Positions 36,436 through 47,055 are shown, numbered from the stretch's first letter. The stretch is 64,000 nt of DNA from Bradyrhizobium sp. CSA207 (GCF_029051685.1 NZ_JAACFT010000041.1:1-64000); one strand, 5' to 3'. Numbers and translations are program-made. The notes: a model not told the origin generated them from the sequence alone.

Positions 36436-36912
36436 TCAATTGTTTTGCCAAGCCACGCCTCTCTTGAAGTAGGCGAGCGTGTGGCCCTGCGCGCCAAAGG
36501 CGTAACCGAGGCGACCGGCTCCGCGGACAAAGTCGCTTGGACTCGCCTTGCAGTTTGCGCTCAGTACTATGCCGGAGGCGGCGAGGCGGGTATTTGTACC
36601 GTTGGACACAGCACTGCTGGCCTCGAGTTTGAGGCCAAACACCCAGCTATTCTTCTGCCAGTTGTAGTCGATCTGGCCGCCTGCCAGGAACACAGGAGTA
36701 TCGACGCCGCCGCCATAGACTGACGGACCGCAGGGATTACTGAAGGATTTTTGGCCGTAACCACCGCCGGCGTGCCCGCCAATATATCCTCCGGACCAGA
36801 TCCACAGAGCCGGTGGCAGTTGTACTGCTGGCTCAAGGTCCGCCGAATTGGCTGCACCGCTTGCGACCAGCGTAATCGTTGTCGCTCCCCAAAAACGAAC
36901 TCCAGATCGCAT
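36436..36912 (-). pseudogene. Omp25-like outer-membrane beta-barrel protein, 3'-truncated
   Basis: From ATG 36912 a signal sequence (MRSGVRFWGATTITLVASGA ANSADL) leads to WSGGYIGGHAGGGYGQKSFS, FLAGGQIDYNWQKNSWVFGL, and GRLGYAFGAQGHTLAYFKRG VAWQNN. This is the first half of the Omp25/Omp31-type eight-stranded barrel common in rhizobia. The frame stops where IS256 DNA begins, so the C-terminal strands and the terminal aromatic residue are lost. Confidence 0.72.
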
Positions 36913-37929
36913 CAAATACTCCGCGGCGCTTTCCCGATCCACAACCGAGCGCCTTCGAGCTGGCATCGGTGATGGCACCGCGAATGAAGCAAGCAGCGTG
37001 CCGCTTGGAAATTGAGGGGGCTCCAATTGCTTCGTACCGGGTGCATGCGTCAAGTTGTGGACAATGGTCTTAAAGCTGACATCGCGGCTGTAGCGTCCGA
37101 CAGTATGCTGCGCAGCAGGAATTGTTGGCCTGGACAGATTTTCGATCTATCGAGGCACATGCGAAACGGTGAAACGCAACGGATATTGCCGGCGAGCGAA
37201 GCCGGCCATAGCGCTGGACCCGTCTACCCCACACAGGGATCGCACCGGCTACGCTGCGGTTATCGAAATCCGGCTCGTGGGAAAAATCGTGACGAGCGAT
37301 CAGTCACGCAACGCGGCACGCGCAGGAAAGGCTCATCATCAGCGTCTTCCAGCTTACCACGAATACCCGCGCGATAATAACAGTCCGGCTCCGGCTTCGC
37401 CGTAGTGCTAAGCGGCTTTGTCGCAACATTATTCGTATCGGTTCTGCTGTAGGCGCCGAGACGGAAGCTTCTTTGACGCGTGAAGAGAAGTTGCCGAGCA
37501 TGCATCTCGTGAAGGCTAAGCGAAGGCGCTACCCGCAATTTCAATTCCGGTTCGGAAAGCCGTATCGGAACGCCCTTTGGCGTAGACTGGACGTCGCCTG
37601 CGCGTCCACAGCAAACGTTTCTGAGCGCGTTTTCGTGTGCACCAAGGCGGACCACTGCGAACATCAGCAGACCAAGGACTTCGCGGCGGATGGTTCTGTA
37701 CGCTCACGGCTCGTTACGCTGCCCATAGCTATCTCGTTATAGCCACGAACGTCAAAATGTATGAGCGCTCAACGACTGTCCTTCAGCGGCTATGCAAACA
37801 ACGCCGGCCTCGTGTAAAACGGTAACACACCTCTGTGTTGGTTCTTGCACAATCGATGTCATCGCTTGGGCGCCGCAGGCGACCTGCAGCCCGCCGGGCG
37901 CCAAGTTCGCTTTCATGAGGAGAGCACAA
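36913..37929. other. 1 kb without recognisable gene
   Basis: Only short overlapping frames. The segment from about 37,830 to 37,929, upstream of the small ORF and the NRPS, may hold their promoter, but no clear -35/-10, sigma-54, nod or tts box was found. Confidence 0.4.
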
Positions 37930-38046
37930 ATGCAAGAGACCACAAGCCGGAACGAGTCTCTGGGCGCGTTGGTTGCGGGTGCCATGCAGACTATCGCGTG
38001 TCTACTACAAGATCCGGTAGATGCCAACGCCGACTTGAGGCCCTAG
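37930..38046 (+). CDS. possible 38-residue peptide upstream of the NRPS
   Basis: MQETTSRNESLGALVAGAMQ TIACLLQDPVDANADLRP. A strong ribosome-binding site (GAGGAG, about 10 bases before the ATG) precedes it, better than that of the NRPS itself. The middle is hydrophobic. It could be a leader peptide or a chance ORF; it is not an MbtH-like protein. Confidence 0.35.
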   Translation: MQETTSRNESLGALVAGAMQTIACLLQDPVDANADLRP

Positions 38047-38229
38047 CGTCCGGTCGTGCTCCCGATCATCAAGGGAATCGAAGTGAACGCAAAGGACGAG
38101 AAGCTAAGAACGGGCAAAACGGCACAATATGACTGGCAGAACCAGGGCGGCTACGCAATGCACACCTCGATCAGGATCCTCTGTGTTCTGATTTGAGGGC
38201 CGCAGAAGGCGACGAATGGCGGGACGCGT

Positions 38230-41200
38230 ATGCCTACGGAAAATCGATCAGGCAAAAATCAGCTTGTGGAACGTCAGCCGATCGACGCGATCACGGCGAT
38301 CGATCGCCTTGCAAGATCGGATCCGGAGAGGGTTGCGCTGAGGTGCGGCGCAGACGAACTCACCTATAAGGCGCTGCGATTAAGATCAGATGCCCTCGCA
38401 AGGACGTTACGAGAGCAGGGCGCTCAGGGCGCGGTGGTCGGCTATTGGGGTGAGCGAGACCTCGACTGGGCGACGGCGATAGTCGCAATTCTTAAGGCTG
38501 GATCAACGTACCTTCCGCTCGACCCATCGTTACCGGCTTCGCGTACATCATTCATGATCGAGCAGAGTCGCTGCGCTCTGATTATTGGCCCAGACCAGCT
38601 GGATTCGCTCAGCCTATTCCAGGCGACCAGCAAAGGCACCACGCAATTCATGGCGATAGAGGCGGCGCTGCGCGAGGGCCAGACATCGTCTGTTGTGCCA
38701 TCATCGAGCGAGGATGGACTCGCCTACATTCTGTTTACGTCTGGTTCAACGGGCCAGCCTAAGGGCGCAATGATCGAGCGCGCAGCCCTAAACAATCATT
38801 TGGTGGCAAAGATTGATGCCCTAACCCTCACTCGAACCGATTGCATCGCGCAGACGGCGTCGCACTGCTTTGACATCTCGCTGTGGCAGCTTCTGGCAGG
38901 GCTTTGCGTCGGAGGCTGTATCACGATCATTGACGATGCGACACTGAAATCGCCGGTATCGCTTCTCAAAGCGATTCAGGGACACGGCGTGACGGTAGTT
39001 CAACTCGTTCCGTCGATGCTTGCAGTATTTGTTGAATATTTGCAGCCGCTTGCGGCGGCTGATCGAGCTCTGGACGGTTTGCGGATTATTTCGACGGTCG
39101 GAGAACCTTTGACACCCGCACTGGCGCGCGCGTGGCTTGCCTTATATCCGCGGGTCCCCATTCTCAACCACTACGGGCCGACCGAGTGCGCGGACGGCGT
39201 CACGCATCATCTGGTTTCCGCACCGCCTGCGCTGGCTGACGCTTATGTGCCGATCGGCAAGCCGATTTCTAATCTTGAGGTTTATATCGCCGACGGGCCG
39301 CGGCTGTGCAAGGCGGGAGAGGTCGGCGAAATCTGCGTTAGCGGCGTTGGCGTCGCTGCTGGTTACGTCAATGACGACGTCCGCACCAAGGATGCTTTTG
39401 GGCCAAACTCGTTCTCAAACGTTCCGTCCTTCCAGCGCCTATACAGGACAGGCGATCTCGGGCGCGTTCGTTCCGATGGTCTTTTGGAATGTCTCGGTCG
39501 ACGGGACCGTCAGGTCAAAATCCGCGGGCATAGAATTGAGCTAGGAGAAATCGAGGCTCGTCTCTCCGCTCATCATTCGGTGCGTGGCGCCGTCGCGGTC
39601 GCCTCCGTCCGCGCAGGCGTAAAGCTTATGGCGAGAGACATAACCAGGGCCGAGGGGGAAAGCGGGACGAGACGACTCATCTCGTATGTGTCCGCTCCAG
39701 CTGAGGTAACGGAAGGCGAGCTTCAGAACTTCCTTGCTGAAGCGCTGCCCATCTACATGCTCCCAGAAAGAATCATCCACATCGACGGTATTCCGCTGAC
39801 CAGTAATGGAAAGGTCGATTTTGGAGCATTGCCGGACCCGACCAGTGTTCGCCCTCCATTGCCGACGCCATTTGAGGAGCCGCAAACAGACCTCGAAGCC
39901 CAGCTGTGTCAAATTTGGTCCGGTGTTCTGCGTATTGAGAACATTGGCGTGAACGACCAGTTCATAAGTCTCGGCGGAGACTCGCTCCGGGCAATGCTCA
40001 TATTGGGCCAGTTGCAGACCCAGCTCGGAGTGAGAACGGATTTCAGGCTGGTCCTGAATGGAACGATCCGATCTCTTGCGGCTTCGATCTCGGCGCGAGC
40101 CGAATCTACACCGTGCATAGCACCGGCTTGCGGAAAGCTTACACGATCGCCTCTGACGCGAGTTCAAGAGCACCTGTGGTTTCTTTCGCAGCTCGATCCA
40201 TCTGCCAGGAACTACATCATTCAGGGCGGCCTGCGAATGCGGGGCATCATCGATCTGGCCGCGTTCAATCGCGCCTGGACCGATGTCGTTCATTCCCATC
40301 AGGCACTTTCGGCACGCTTTATCGACGAGGACGGTCCGGTTCAGCTTTTTGATGCTCCGCACCGCGCAAGTCTTGAATTGACCGATGCATCTCATCTCAC
40401 GGCGCAGGAAGCTGAGGAGCTGATCGCAGAGTTACGGCGAACCGAGCTGAACGGCAGCTTTGATCTCAGCCAAGGCCAGCTGTTTCGCGCGCGCATGATC
40501 AGTTTTGGACCTGACAACCATCTCATACTGATCACCGCTCACGAAATTATCATCGATGCCTGGTCGATCTCTGTTCTGCTCAGGGACCTTCGACAAAGGT
40601 ACGTAGATGCCGCGGCGTTTTTACCAGAGAACCGCGCGTCACTCTCGACCTACGCAGTCTGGGAAACACAACACGCTACTCCAGAGGCGCTGGCCAACCA
40701 ATGTAGCTATTGGCGTCGTCAGATTGGTGATGATCCGCCGGTGCTTTCGCTTGGAACGGGACGAGCGCGGCCGCAGACAAATTCCTACCGCGGCGCCTCG
40801 CATGCGGTGGCGCTTGGCAGCGAGCTCTCCAATCAGGTACGGGAGTTTGCGCGCCGACATAGGTGCACCACGTCGACAACACTCCTCGCATGCTTCAAGC
40901 TGCTGCTGCGGATGTATAGCGGTCAGGACGAAATTATCGTTGGCATACCGCATGTCGTACGAGATCAACCTGGCAGCGCCGAAATTGTTGGCTTTTTCTT
41001 GAATATGCTGCCAATCCGCACCGCGGTCGAGGTCGACCAGTCCTTTGCGGTTCATGCCTTGCGCATCCAGGGCCTGGTCAGCGATGCCATCGCAAATTCG
41101 GCATATCCGTTCGGCTGGATGGTAAGGGATACCAGGCTACATCGCGAAGCGGGACGATCACCGATCTTCCAAGTTATGTTCAACATGTACTCCGAGGCCG

Positions 41201-44200
41201 CGGAGCCACTTGGCCAACATGAGTTGGATCTGACATTCCGCGAATACGAGACCGGCTACGTAAAATTCGATCTGACATTGTACGCACAAGATCAGGGCGA
41301 TGAAATTGCCCTCCAGCTTGCGTACGCGGAAGACCTATTTTCCAGCGATCTGATTATCCGCATGGCCGACAATCTGCGCCGTCTGATTGCAGCCTGCATT
41401 GAGAAGCCGCTTACGCCCATTCAAGATCTGAGCTGCCTCAGCGAGTCAGACGTCACTATGCTGGACGCGCTAGAGGGTTCGGCGCAATCATATGAGACCG
41501 AATGTCCGCTTGTCGAAGCGTTCGAGCAAATCAGCGTCTCTAATCGCAGCCAGGTGGCATATTTTGGTGATTTCGGTGAGATCACATTCGGCCACCTGCG
41601 TGAGCGCGTAACAGCTATCAGGTCGTTACTGCGGGCTTCTGACGTGGGGGCTGGCGATATGGTCGCCATGCTGGTCGACCGATCGCCTGACGTTGCCGCT
41701 GTTATCCTTGCGGCACGAGCGTTGCAGTCCATTGTTGTTCCTATATCGCCGGATTATCCGCGTGATCGGATCGAACATATCCTGCGAGATAGTCAGGCAA
41801 AGCTTTTGGTTCACGCAAATACCTCTGACTTTGGGTTTGACATGCCGTCGATTTGTCTGTTGACCCTAGAAGGGTACGGCGCGCCCGCGCAGGAGTTTGG
41901 GTGCAGCGACAAACCATCAGATCAGGGAATTGCGAGCCTTATATACACGTCGTCCTCAACCGGGAAGGCGAAGGGGGTTCTTATACCGGAATCGGCAATT
42001 CTCAATCGACTGAACTGGATGTGGCGATGCTTTCCCTTCGATAGTACGGACGTGATGGTTGTCCAGAAGTCCGCATCAATTGTTGCGTCCGCTTGGGAGT
42101 ACTTTGGAGGCCTTCTGAGAGGCGTGCCCGCGCTGATCCTGACCCAAGAGCAGTTGCTGGATCCAGATCTGTTGTTGTGCACGTTGGCGAGACATCGCGT
42201 GACACACTTGTTTGCCTCGCCGCCACTCCTGTCCGGCCTCATTGCTTCCCAAGAACGGCACTCGCGACCGACCGCCTTGCGGTTGGTCACAAGCAGCGCC
42301 GAACCGATGCCTTCCTCGCTCCCTGTTCGCTGGCGTGAGTATTTCCCCGACGTGCCGTTGTGGAACTTCTATGGTGCTACGGAATGTGCATCCAATGCGG
42401 CAGTCTACGAAACATCGGATGCCTGCGACGGCTCGTCGCACGTCCCCGTTGGACGCCCAATCGATAACGTCAAACTCTACGTGCTCGATGCCCAGTTGAA
42501 GAGAGTCCCCGTCGGAGCCGCCGGCGAACTCTGCATCGCGGGACGCTGCGTGAGCGCTGGGTACTGGCGGGATCAAGATCGGACCAACCGCTGTTTCGTG
42601 CCGAATCCGTATGACGGCGGGCAATACAGCGTTCTTTATCGAAGTGGCGATATCGCGCGCATCTCAACAAGCGGCCTTCTCGAGATTTGCGGCCGATCGG
42701 ACAACCAGATTAAAGTACGGGGCTTTCGCATCGAGCTGGAGGAGGTCGAAGCGGCCATTGAGTCTCATCCGGCAATCGCAAAGGCCGCGGTCGTCGCAGA
42801 AGACATCGATGACCATCGTCGCTTGACGGCCAGCATGGTTCCGGCTCGCGACGGTCTAAGCTCTGCAGATATTGTCACCCACTTGCGCCACACATTGCCG
42901 TCCTACATGATTCCCGCCGCCTTCCGGTTGGTTGACAGTATCCCCCTTACGGCGAGCGGAAAGATAGATCGTGCTTGCCAGTCGTCCGTTCCTTACCGCG
43001 AGGTCGAGCCTGTTCCATCTGCTGAGCTCCGCACGAGGAAGGAGCGTATTCTCGCTGGGATCTGGCAGGATCTATTAGGCGCCAAGTGGGTCGGGCTCGA
43101 TCAAAGCTTCTTTGATATCGGCGGCGACTCTCTTCTGAGCGTGCGCTGCGTCACGCTGGCGCGCAAAGCCGGGCTGAATCTCACTGTCGACCAACTCTAT
43201 CGAACACCGACCATCAGGGAATTGGCGGCAGACGGAGCGGCAGTTACAATCGATACCTTCCCTTCCGCGGATGGCTCATTGCCAGTTCCCCCCGCAATCT
43301 CATCTTGGAACCGTCTTGTCGGCTTCGATGAGCATTTCAACATCGGCGATCTGTTCTTCTTGCCCGGCGGCGTCCTGAATATCCGAATGCTGGAGCGCGC
43401 CCTTGCCCATGTCATGGATAGGCACGAAGGCCTCAGACTCCGTATTGCCCGAACCGACGATGGTCTACGTCTGACAATCGGGCCTTCCGTGGCCGAACGC
43501 CTCGTGGAGGAGATCGATCTTGTCGGAATGACCGACCTACAGCAGCGTAAGGCAATCGAGAGTATCTCAGCAAGACGTCAACACATGTTTCGGTTTGACG
43601 GCCAGACGCCTCTTGTTAACGTCACGGTGTTCCGCACATCGGAAAGCGGCGATTACTATCTGCTGGTCCTGATGCATCATTTTGTAGCGGACGGGATAGG
43701 CTATCGACTGTTCCTGGAAGCATTGGATGCGGCGTACGCCCTGGCCTCAGGCCACGCCGTGAGTGGTCCCGAGAACATACAAATGCTCTCTGCATGGTTG
43801 AAGCGCCTTGAGCACTACGCGAACAGCGAAGCGCCAGCCGAACTCAACTACTGGGAGAGGATTGACTACAATCAGCTCAATTTGCACGTCAGCGCCACCT
43901 CATCGGGCGGCGCGAGCTTTTCGAAAATGACCGCGAGAGAGCTTCACTATGCACGCCTTGAAGGTCGCATGGATGAAGCGAATTGCCGATCCCTTTGGGA
44001 AGATCAGGGCAAGTACCATCTTGAGATCGACGAAGAAGCGACAGCTGATCTCCTCAATATTTCAGCCAGATTGGCGCATTGTCAGGACTTTGATGTGTTT
44101 CTTGCCGCCATTTCTGGCGCCTTTGGACGCGTTTTCGGCAACTATTCGCTCTGGATTGATAGCCTTACCTCGACCCGAGGTCGGCTGTTTGACGATCTCG

Positions 44201-44694
44201 ATCCATCTCAGATCATCGGCCATATCAGCGAGCTCGTTCCGATTCCCTTGAGTCTCACCGGAACGGAACCCCGTCCCGATCGTGCTCGTTCAATATACCG
44301 CCAGCGCAATGCCCTGCCGCGCAGAGGAATAGGCCTTCGGGCCATGAAATTCCTAAACCGAGATCCAGCCGTGCGGAGCCGGATCGATCGCCTGCCCTTA
44401 CCCAGAATTGGATTGAATTATCGAGCGGGTTTGCAGCGCCATTTTCCACGCCGTCTCCTAGCCAAGGAACCTTCTCCACTTTGGATCGGCGAAGACATGG
44501 ATGAAGGGGCCGTGATTCACCTCTTCTGGTTCGATGTCGGATATCAAGCCGGCCATCTACAGATCGAAACGAGGTATGATCCAACACAGGTCGGTTATGA
44601 GGTGACCCGTAATCTTTGTATGGTGTTGCAACAGGAGCTGTTGCAGACGATCAGCGAATTCGGAAGAGCTGGGGACACCGTCATCCATGAATGA
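38230..44694 (+). CDS. two-module nonribosomal peptide synthetase, A-T-C-A-T-C
   Basis: 2154 residues, no frameshift. A1 (about 20-535): LFTSGSTGQPKGAMI, FDISLWQ with the amino-binding Asp215, NHYGPTE, YRTGD, K528. T1: SLGGDSLRAM (Ser585). C1 (about 640-1065): core motif is HEIIIDAW, with Glu772 where the catalytic second His of HHxxxDG is expected. A2 (about 1090-1585): IYTSSSTGKAKGVLI, NFYGATE, K1578, but the A4 motif is IVASAWE with Val1285 replacing the conserved Asp. T2: IGGDSLLSV (Ser1634). C2 (about 1690-2154): canonical MHHFVADG (His1816-Gly1822). No thioesterase or reductase, so release probably occurs through C2 onto an amine or by cyclisation. Tentative pocket residues: A1 D-I-W-Q-S-V-H-D-G-K; A2 V-A-W-F-T-S-F-S-N-K. 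A MATE exporter follows 39 bases later. Confidence 0.95.
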   Translation: MPTENRSGKNQLVERQPIDAITAIDRLARSDPERVALRCGADELTYKALRLRSDALARTLREQGAQGAVVGYWGERDLDWATAIVAILKAGSTYLPLDPSLPASRTSFMIEQSRCALIIGPDQLDSLSLFQATSKGTTQFMAIEAALREGQTSSVVPSSSEDGLAYILFTSGSTGQPKGAMIERAALNNHLVAKIDALTLTRTDCIAQTASHCFDISLWQLLAGLCVGGCITIIDDATLKSPVSLLKAIQGHGVTVVQLVPSMLAVFVEYLQPLAAADRALDGLRIISTVGEPLTPALARAWLALYPRVPILNHYGPTECADGVTHHLVSAPPALADAYVPIGKPISNLEVYIADGPRLCKAGEVGEICVSGVGVAAGYVNDDVRTKDAFGPNSFSNVPSFQRLYRTGDLGRVRSDGLLECLGRRDRQVKIRGHRIELGEIEARLSAHHSVRGAVAVASVRAGVKLMARDITRAEGESGTRRLISYVSAPAEVTEGELQNFLAEALPIYMLPERIIHIDGIPLTSNGKVDFGALPDPTSVRPPLPTPFEEPQTDLEAQLCQIWSGVLRIENIGVNDQFISLGGDSLRAMLILGQLQTQLGVRTDFRLVLNGTIRSLAASISARAESTPCIAPACGKLTRSPLTRVQEHLWFLSQLDPSARNYIIQGGLRMRGIIDLAAFNRAWTDVVHSHQALSARFIDEDGPVQLFDAPHRASLELTDASHLTAQEAEELIAELRRTELNGSFDLSQGQLFRARMISFGPDNHLILITAHEIIIDAWSISVLLRDLRQRYVDAAAFLPENRASLSTYAVWETQHATPEALANQCSYWRRQIGDDPPVLSLGTGRARPQTNSYRGASHAVALGSELSNQVREFARRHRCTTSTTLLACFKLLLRMYSGQDEIIVGIPHVVRDQPGSAEIVGFFLNMLPIRTAVEVDQSFAVHALRIQGLVSDAIANSAYPFGWMVRDTRLHREAGRSPIFQVMFNMYSEAAEPLGQHELDLTFREYETGYVKFDLTLYAQDQGDEIALQLAYAEDLFSSDLIIRMADNLRRLIAACIEKPLTPIQDLSCLSESDVTMLDALEGSAQSYETECPLVEAFEQISVSNRSQVAYFGDFGEITFGHLRERVTAIRSLLRASDVGAGDMVAMLVDRSPDVAAVILAARALQSIVVPISPDYPRDRIEHILRDSQAKLLVHANTSDFGFDMPSICLLTLEGYGAPAQEFGCSDKPSDQGIASLIYTSSSTGKAKGVLIPESAILNRLNWMWRCFPFDSTDVMVVQKSASIVASAWEYFGGLLRGVPALILTQEQLLDPDLLLCTLARHRVTHLFASPPLLSGLIASQERHSRPTALRLVTSSAEPMPSSLPVRWREYFPDVPLWNFYGATECASNAAVYETSDACDGSSHVPVGRPIDNVKLYVLDAQLKRVPVGAAGELCIAGRCVSAGYWRDQDRTNRCFVPNPYDGGQYSVLYRSGDIARISTSGLLEICGRSDNQIKVRGFRIELEEVEAAIESHPAIAKAAVVAEDIDDHRRLTASMVPARDGLSSADIVTHLRHTLPSYMIPAAFRLVDSIPLTASGKIDRACQSSVPYREVEPVPSAELRTRKERILAGIWQDLLGAKWVGLDQSFFDIGGDSLLSVRCVTLARKAGLNLTVDQLYRTPTIRELAADGAAVTIDTFPSADGSLPVPPAISSWNRLVGFDEHFNIGDLFFLPGGVLNIRMLERALAHVMDRHEGLRLRIARTDDGLRLTIGPSVAERLVEEIDLVGMTDLQQRKAIESISARRQHMFRFDGQTPLVNVTVFRTSESGDYYLLVLMHHFVADGIGYRLFLEALDAAYALASGHAVSGPENIQMLSAWLKRLEHYANSEAPAELNYWERIDYNQLNLHVSATSSGGASFSKMTARELHYARLEGRMDEANCRSLWEDQGKYHLEIDEEATADLLNISARLAHCQDFDVFLAAISGAFGRVFGNYSLWIDSLTSTRGRLFDDLDPSQIIGHISELVPIPLSLTGTEPRPDRARSIYRQRNALPRRGIGLRAMKFLNRDPAVRSRIDRLPLPRIGLNYRAGLQRHFPRRLLAKEPSPLWIGEDMDEGAVIHLFWFDVGYQAGHLQIETRYDPTQVGYEVTRNLCMVLQQELLQTISEFGRAGDTVIHE

Positions 44695-44733
44695 GCCGGA
44701 TGCGATTTCGCCATCGAGAGCGATCGCGATGTG

Positions 44734-46113
44734 ATGCCAAAGAAGAAGCAGCACATCGATCTATCGGATCCCAATCTCTCGAGCCTTATCCTGCGGCTCG
44801 CCATTCCGTCTGTTGTTGGCTTATCGATCCACGCGTTACAGCAGGTCGTCAACGCGATCTTTGTTGGCGCACTTGGCGCGCAGGCGATCGCAGCTGTCAG
44901 CATGACCTTGCCGATTGTGGTCCTGCTCGCGGCAGTCGGACAGGGGATCGGTGTTGGAACAGCGTCGTTCATATCTCGTCATCTTGGCGCTGGTGAGTAC
45001 CTGGAGGCGAGTCGAGGCGCGAGTACTGCACTCGCGCTCGCCGCCCCGATCGGTATCATAGTTACCGTCGCTCTGCTTCTAAACCTGCGAGGGATCTTCG
45101 TAACGCTCGGGGCAAGTCCAACCATCATGCCCGTGGCGCTCGACTACGCGGCGACGCTTTTGTTCGGGTACACCCTGATGCTTCTAAACATTGTCAACGG
45201 CTTCATCGTCAGAGCCGAAGGCAACACACGATTCAGCATGTGGACGATGATTACCGCCTTCGTACTGAACGCTGTGCTTGATCCCGTCTTCATATTCTTA
45301 CTTGACCTTGGCGTGCGAGGCGCAGCCCTCGCAACGCTGGTATCTCAGATCGCTGCTGTTGGACTCTATATCGCGTATTTTACGAAGCTTGGCGGGACAG
45401 TTCTCGTCCGGATATCTCACATCTCGTTGCGAGCAGATCGCATCAGGCAGCTCGCGTTGGTAGGCGCGCCGGCGACAATGACGAGTATCTTATCTGCTAT
45501 TGCCGTTATGCTCTTGTACGGAGCTGCTGCGCCGTTCGGCGACGATTCCATCGCGGCCGTGGGAATAGCTGTGCGAATCTTGACGATGGGCGCACTACCT
45601 ATCACCGGCTTCTGCATAGGCTCTCAAGCTGTCCTGGGTTTCGGTTGGGGCGCACGCGACTTTGCTCGTGTATTGAAGGCTGCGAGGTTCATGCTCTCCA
45701 TGACTGTCGCTCTTTCCGTTGCGTATTCTGTGGCCGTTGTGATTTTTGCGCGGCCTTTGGTCAGGCTGTTCAGCGATAGCGATAAGGTCACGGAAATTGC
45801 CGTCTCGACATGCATCGTCTTCCATCTCTTTTTTGGACTGTTTGGTGTTGAGAGTTTCGTGGCGACGATGCTTCAGTCGTTCGGCAGAGCACGCCTCAGT
45901 GCGGTTGTGTCCTGGGCAAGGCAGGGCTATCTCTTCATACCGGCCGTACTGTTATTCCCGGTCATATCGGGTTTCAACGGACTGTTGGCCAGTCAAGCAA
46001 TCGCTGAGCTGGGCGCCGGAATGATCGCGCTGTTTGTCATGTTCCACCAGTTCGCTGAGCTCAGACGAGCGCTCCGGCATCCTACTTCAAGAGCGATCGG
46101 GATCGCGGGTTGA
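44734..46113 (+). CDS. MATE-family efflux transporter
   Basis: 459 residues from ATG 44734 (GTG 44731 is the preceding codon). Twelve predicted membrane helices in two MatE halves: LRLAIPSVVGLSIHALQQVV NAIFVGALGAQAIAAVSMTL (first) and APATMTSILSAIAVMLLYGA..GFCIGSQAVLGFGWGARDFA (second). MATE proteins export drugs or metabolites by H+ or Na+ antiport. It begins 39 bases after the NRPS stop in the same direction, so it very likely exports the NRPS product or gives self-resistance. GC and codon use are lower than in the fix/RND block and equal to those of the NRPS, consistent with joint transfer. Confidence 0.92.
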   Translation: MPKKKQHIDLSDPNLSSLILRLAIPSVVGLSIHALQQVVNAIFVGALGAQAIAAVSMTLPIVVLLAAVGQGIGVGTASFISRHLGAGEYLEASRGASTALALAAPIGIIVTVALLLNLRGIFVTLGASPTIMPVALDYAATLLFGYTLMLLNIVNGFIVRAEGNTRFSMWTMITAFVLNAVLDPVFIFLLDLGVRGAALATLVSQIAAVGLYIAYFTKLGGTVLVRISHISLRADRIRQLALVGAPATMTSILSAIAVMLLYGAAAPFGDDSIAAVGIAVRILTMGALPITGFCIGSQAVLGFGWGARDFARVLKAARFMLSMTVALSVAYSVAVVIFARPLVRLFSDSDKVTEIAVSTCIVFHLFFGLFGVESFVATMLQSFGRARLSAVVSWARQGYLFIPAVLLFPVISGFNGLLASQAIAELGAGMIALFVMFHQFAELRRALRHPTSRAIGIAG

Positions 46114-46489
46114 CCTGACAAGGGACATCATCGGAGCTCAGAGCATTAGGCCTACATAGCCGGGGAGGTGTTGCGCTCCAAGAAAATTGTTATTCGGCCT
46201 GCAATATTGGCTCTGACTCATATGTGGAACGGCCCGGGCTACAACATCTTTCTCTGGTTGAACAGGGGATGACGGTGCGGTCATATGTTCGGCCTGTAAA
46301 CGCGGCGCCCGGCCGCTCGCCACGATGATATCCGCGGAAGCAATCGCCCAATCAATTTCTCGCGCGCGAAGCGCAGTGACTCAGACGGTCTGATCGCTAC
46401 CGGGAATGTTGTCGTTCGGGGTTCATCCAGATTTGCACCTTGCCTCCTCGGCAGCTTTCTTCTTCCGCCGGAGAGCTCTTAAGATTAGG

Positions 46490-46918
46490 TTTTCAGCACT
46501 GCAGCCGGCGCCTGATAGATGCCGCCTGCTGACCAGCAAGGCCCAGATGGTGCCGCAATCTTATTGGCGAGCGCCACCGCTACGACCTTGACCGGCCGTC
46601 TTTGCAGCATGGTCCGTATCCAGAGCAGGACTTTCAAGCCTCGCTTAGCAAGCTTGATGATTGAGGTCGCACCAACGATCAAGAGCGTCCTTAGTTGCCG
46701 ATTTCCACGCTTTGATATCGCCCTTTCCCGCCGCTCGACTGTGCCCTCGGTGTTAACCCCGTCCAAGCCGCAAAATCTCGTCCAGTCGCAAAACCGCGAG
46801 CATCCACGACCGATGTCCGAACGGTAGCGGCGATGAGGGGACCGACACCCGGAATGCTCATCAGGCGCCCGGCATCGGGGTGGTGGGTCTTTCTCGATAC
46901 GTATCGAACGTTGTGCAT
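46490..46918 (-). pseudogene. IS110-family transposase C-terminal remnant
   Basis: Two frames: LMSIPGVGPLIAATVRTSVV then FATGRDFAAWTGLTPRAQSS GGKGR, followed after a shift by ISKRGNRQLRTLLIVGATSI and RPVKVVAVALANKIA. These are the Transposase_20 motifs of IS110 elements. The N-terminal catalytic part is missing. Confidence 0.8.
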
Positions 46919-47055
46919 TGCGCCGACCCCAGAAGTTCGTGAACTTTTCGAGAGATTACGAACATTTCCACTAGTTCAAGAGTGGGCCAGCGGCTTAATC
47001 GGATCAGCCTGTAGATCTGTTCTAGGGCCTTGATCTGAGTGGCGTATTTTTGCTT

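Noticed and set aside
37834..37849. Possible sigma-54 promoter TGTGTTGGTTCTTGCA upstream of the NRPS
   Set aside because: The -12 part fits, but the nearly invariant GG of the -24 element is GT, and the nearby TGT/ACA pair has 9 or 11 bases between halves instead of 10.
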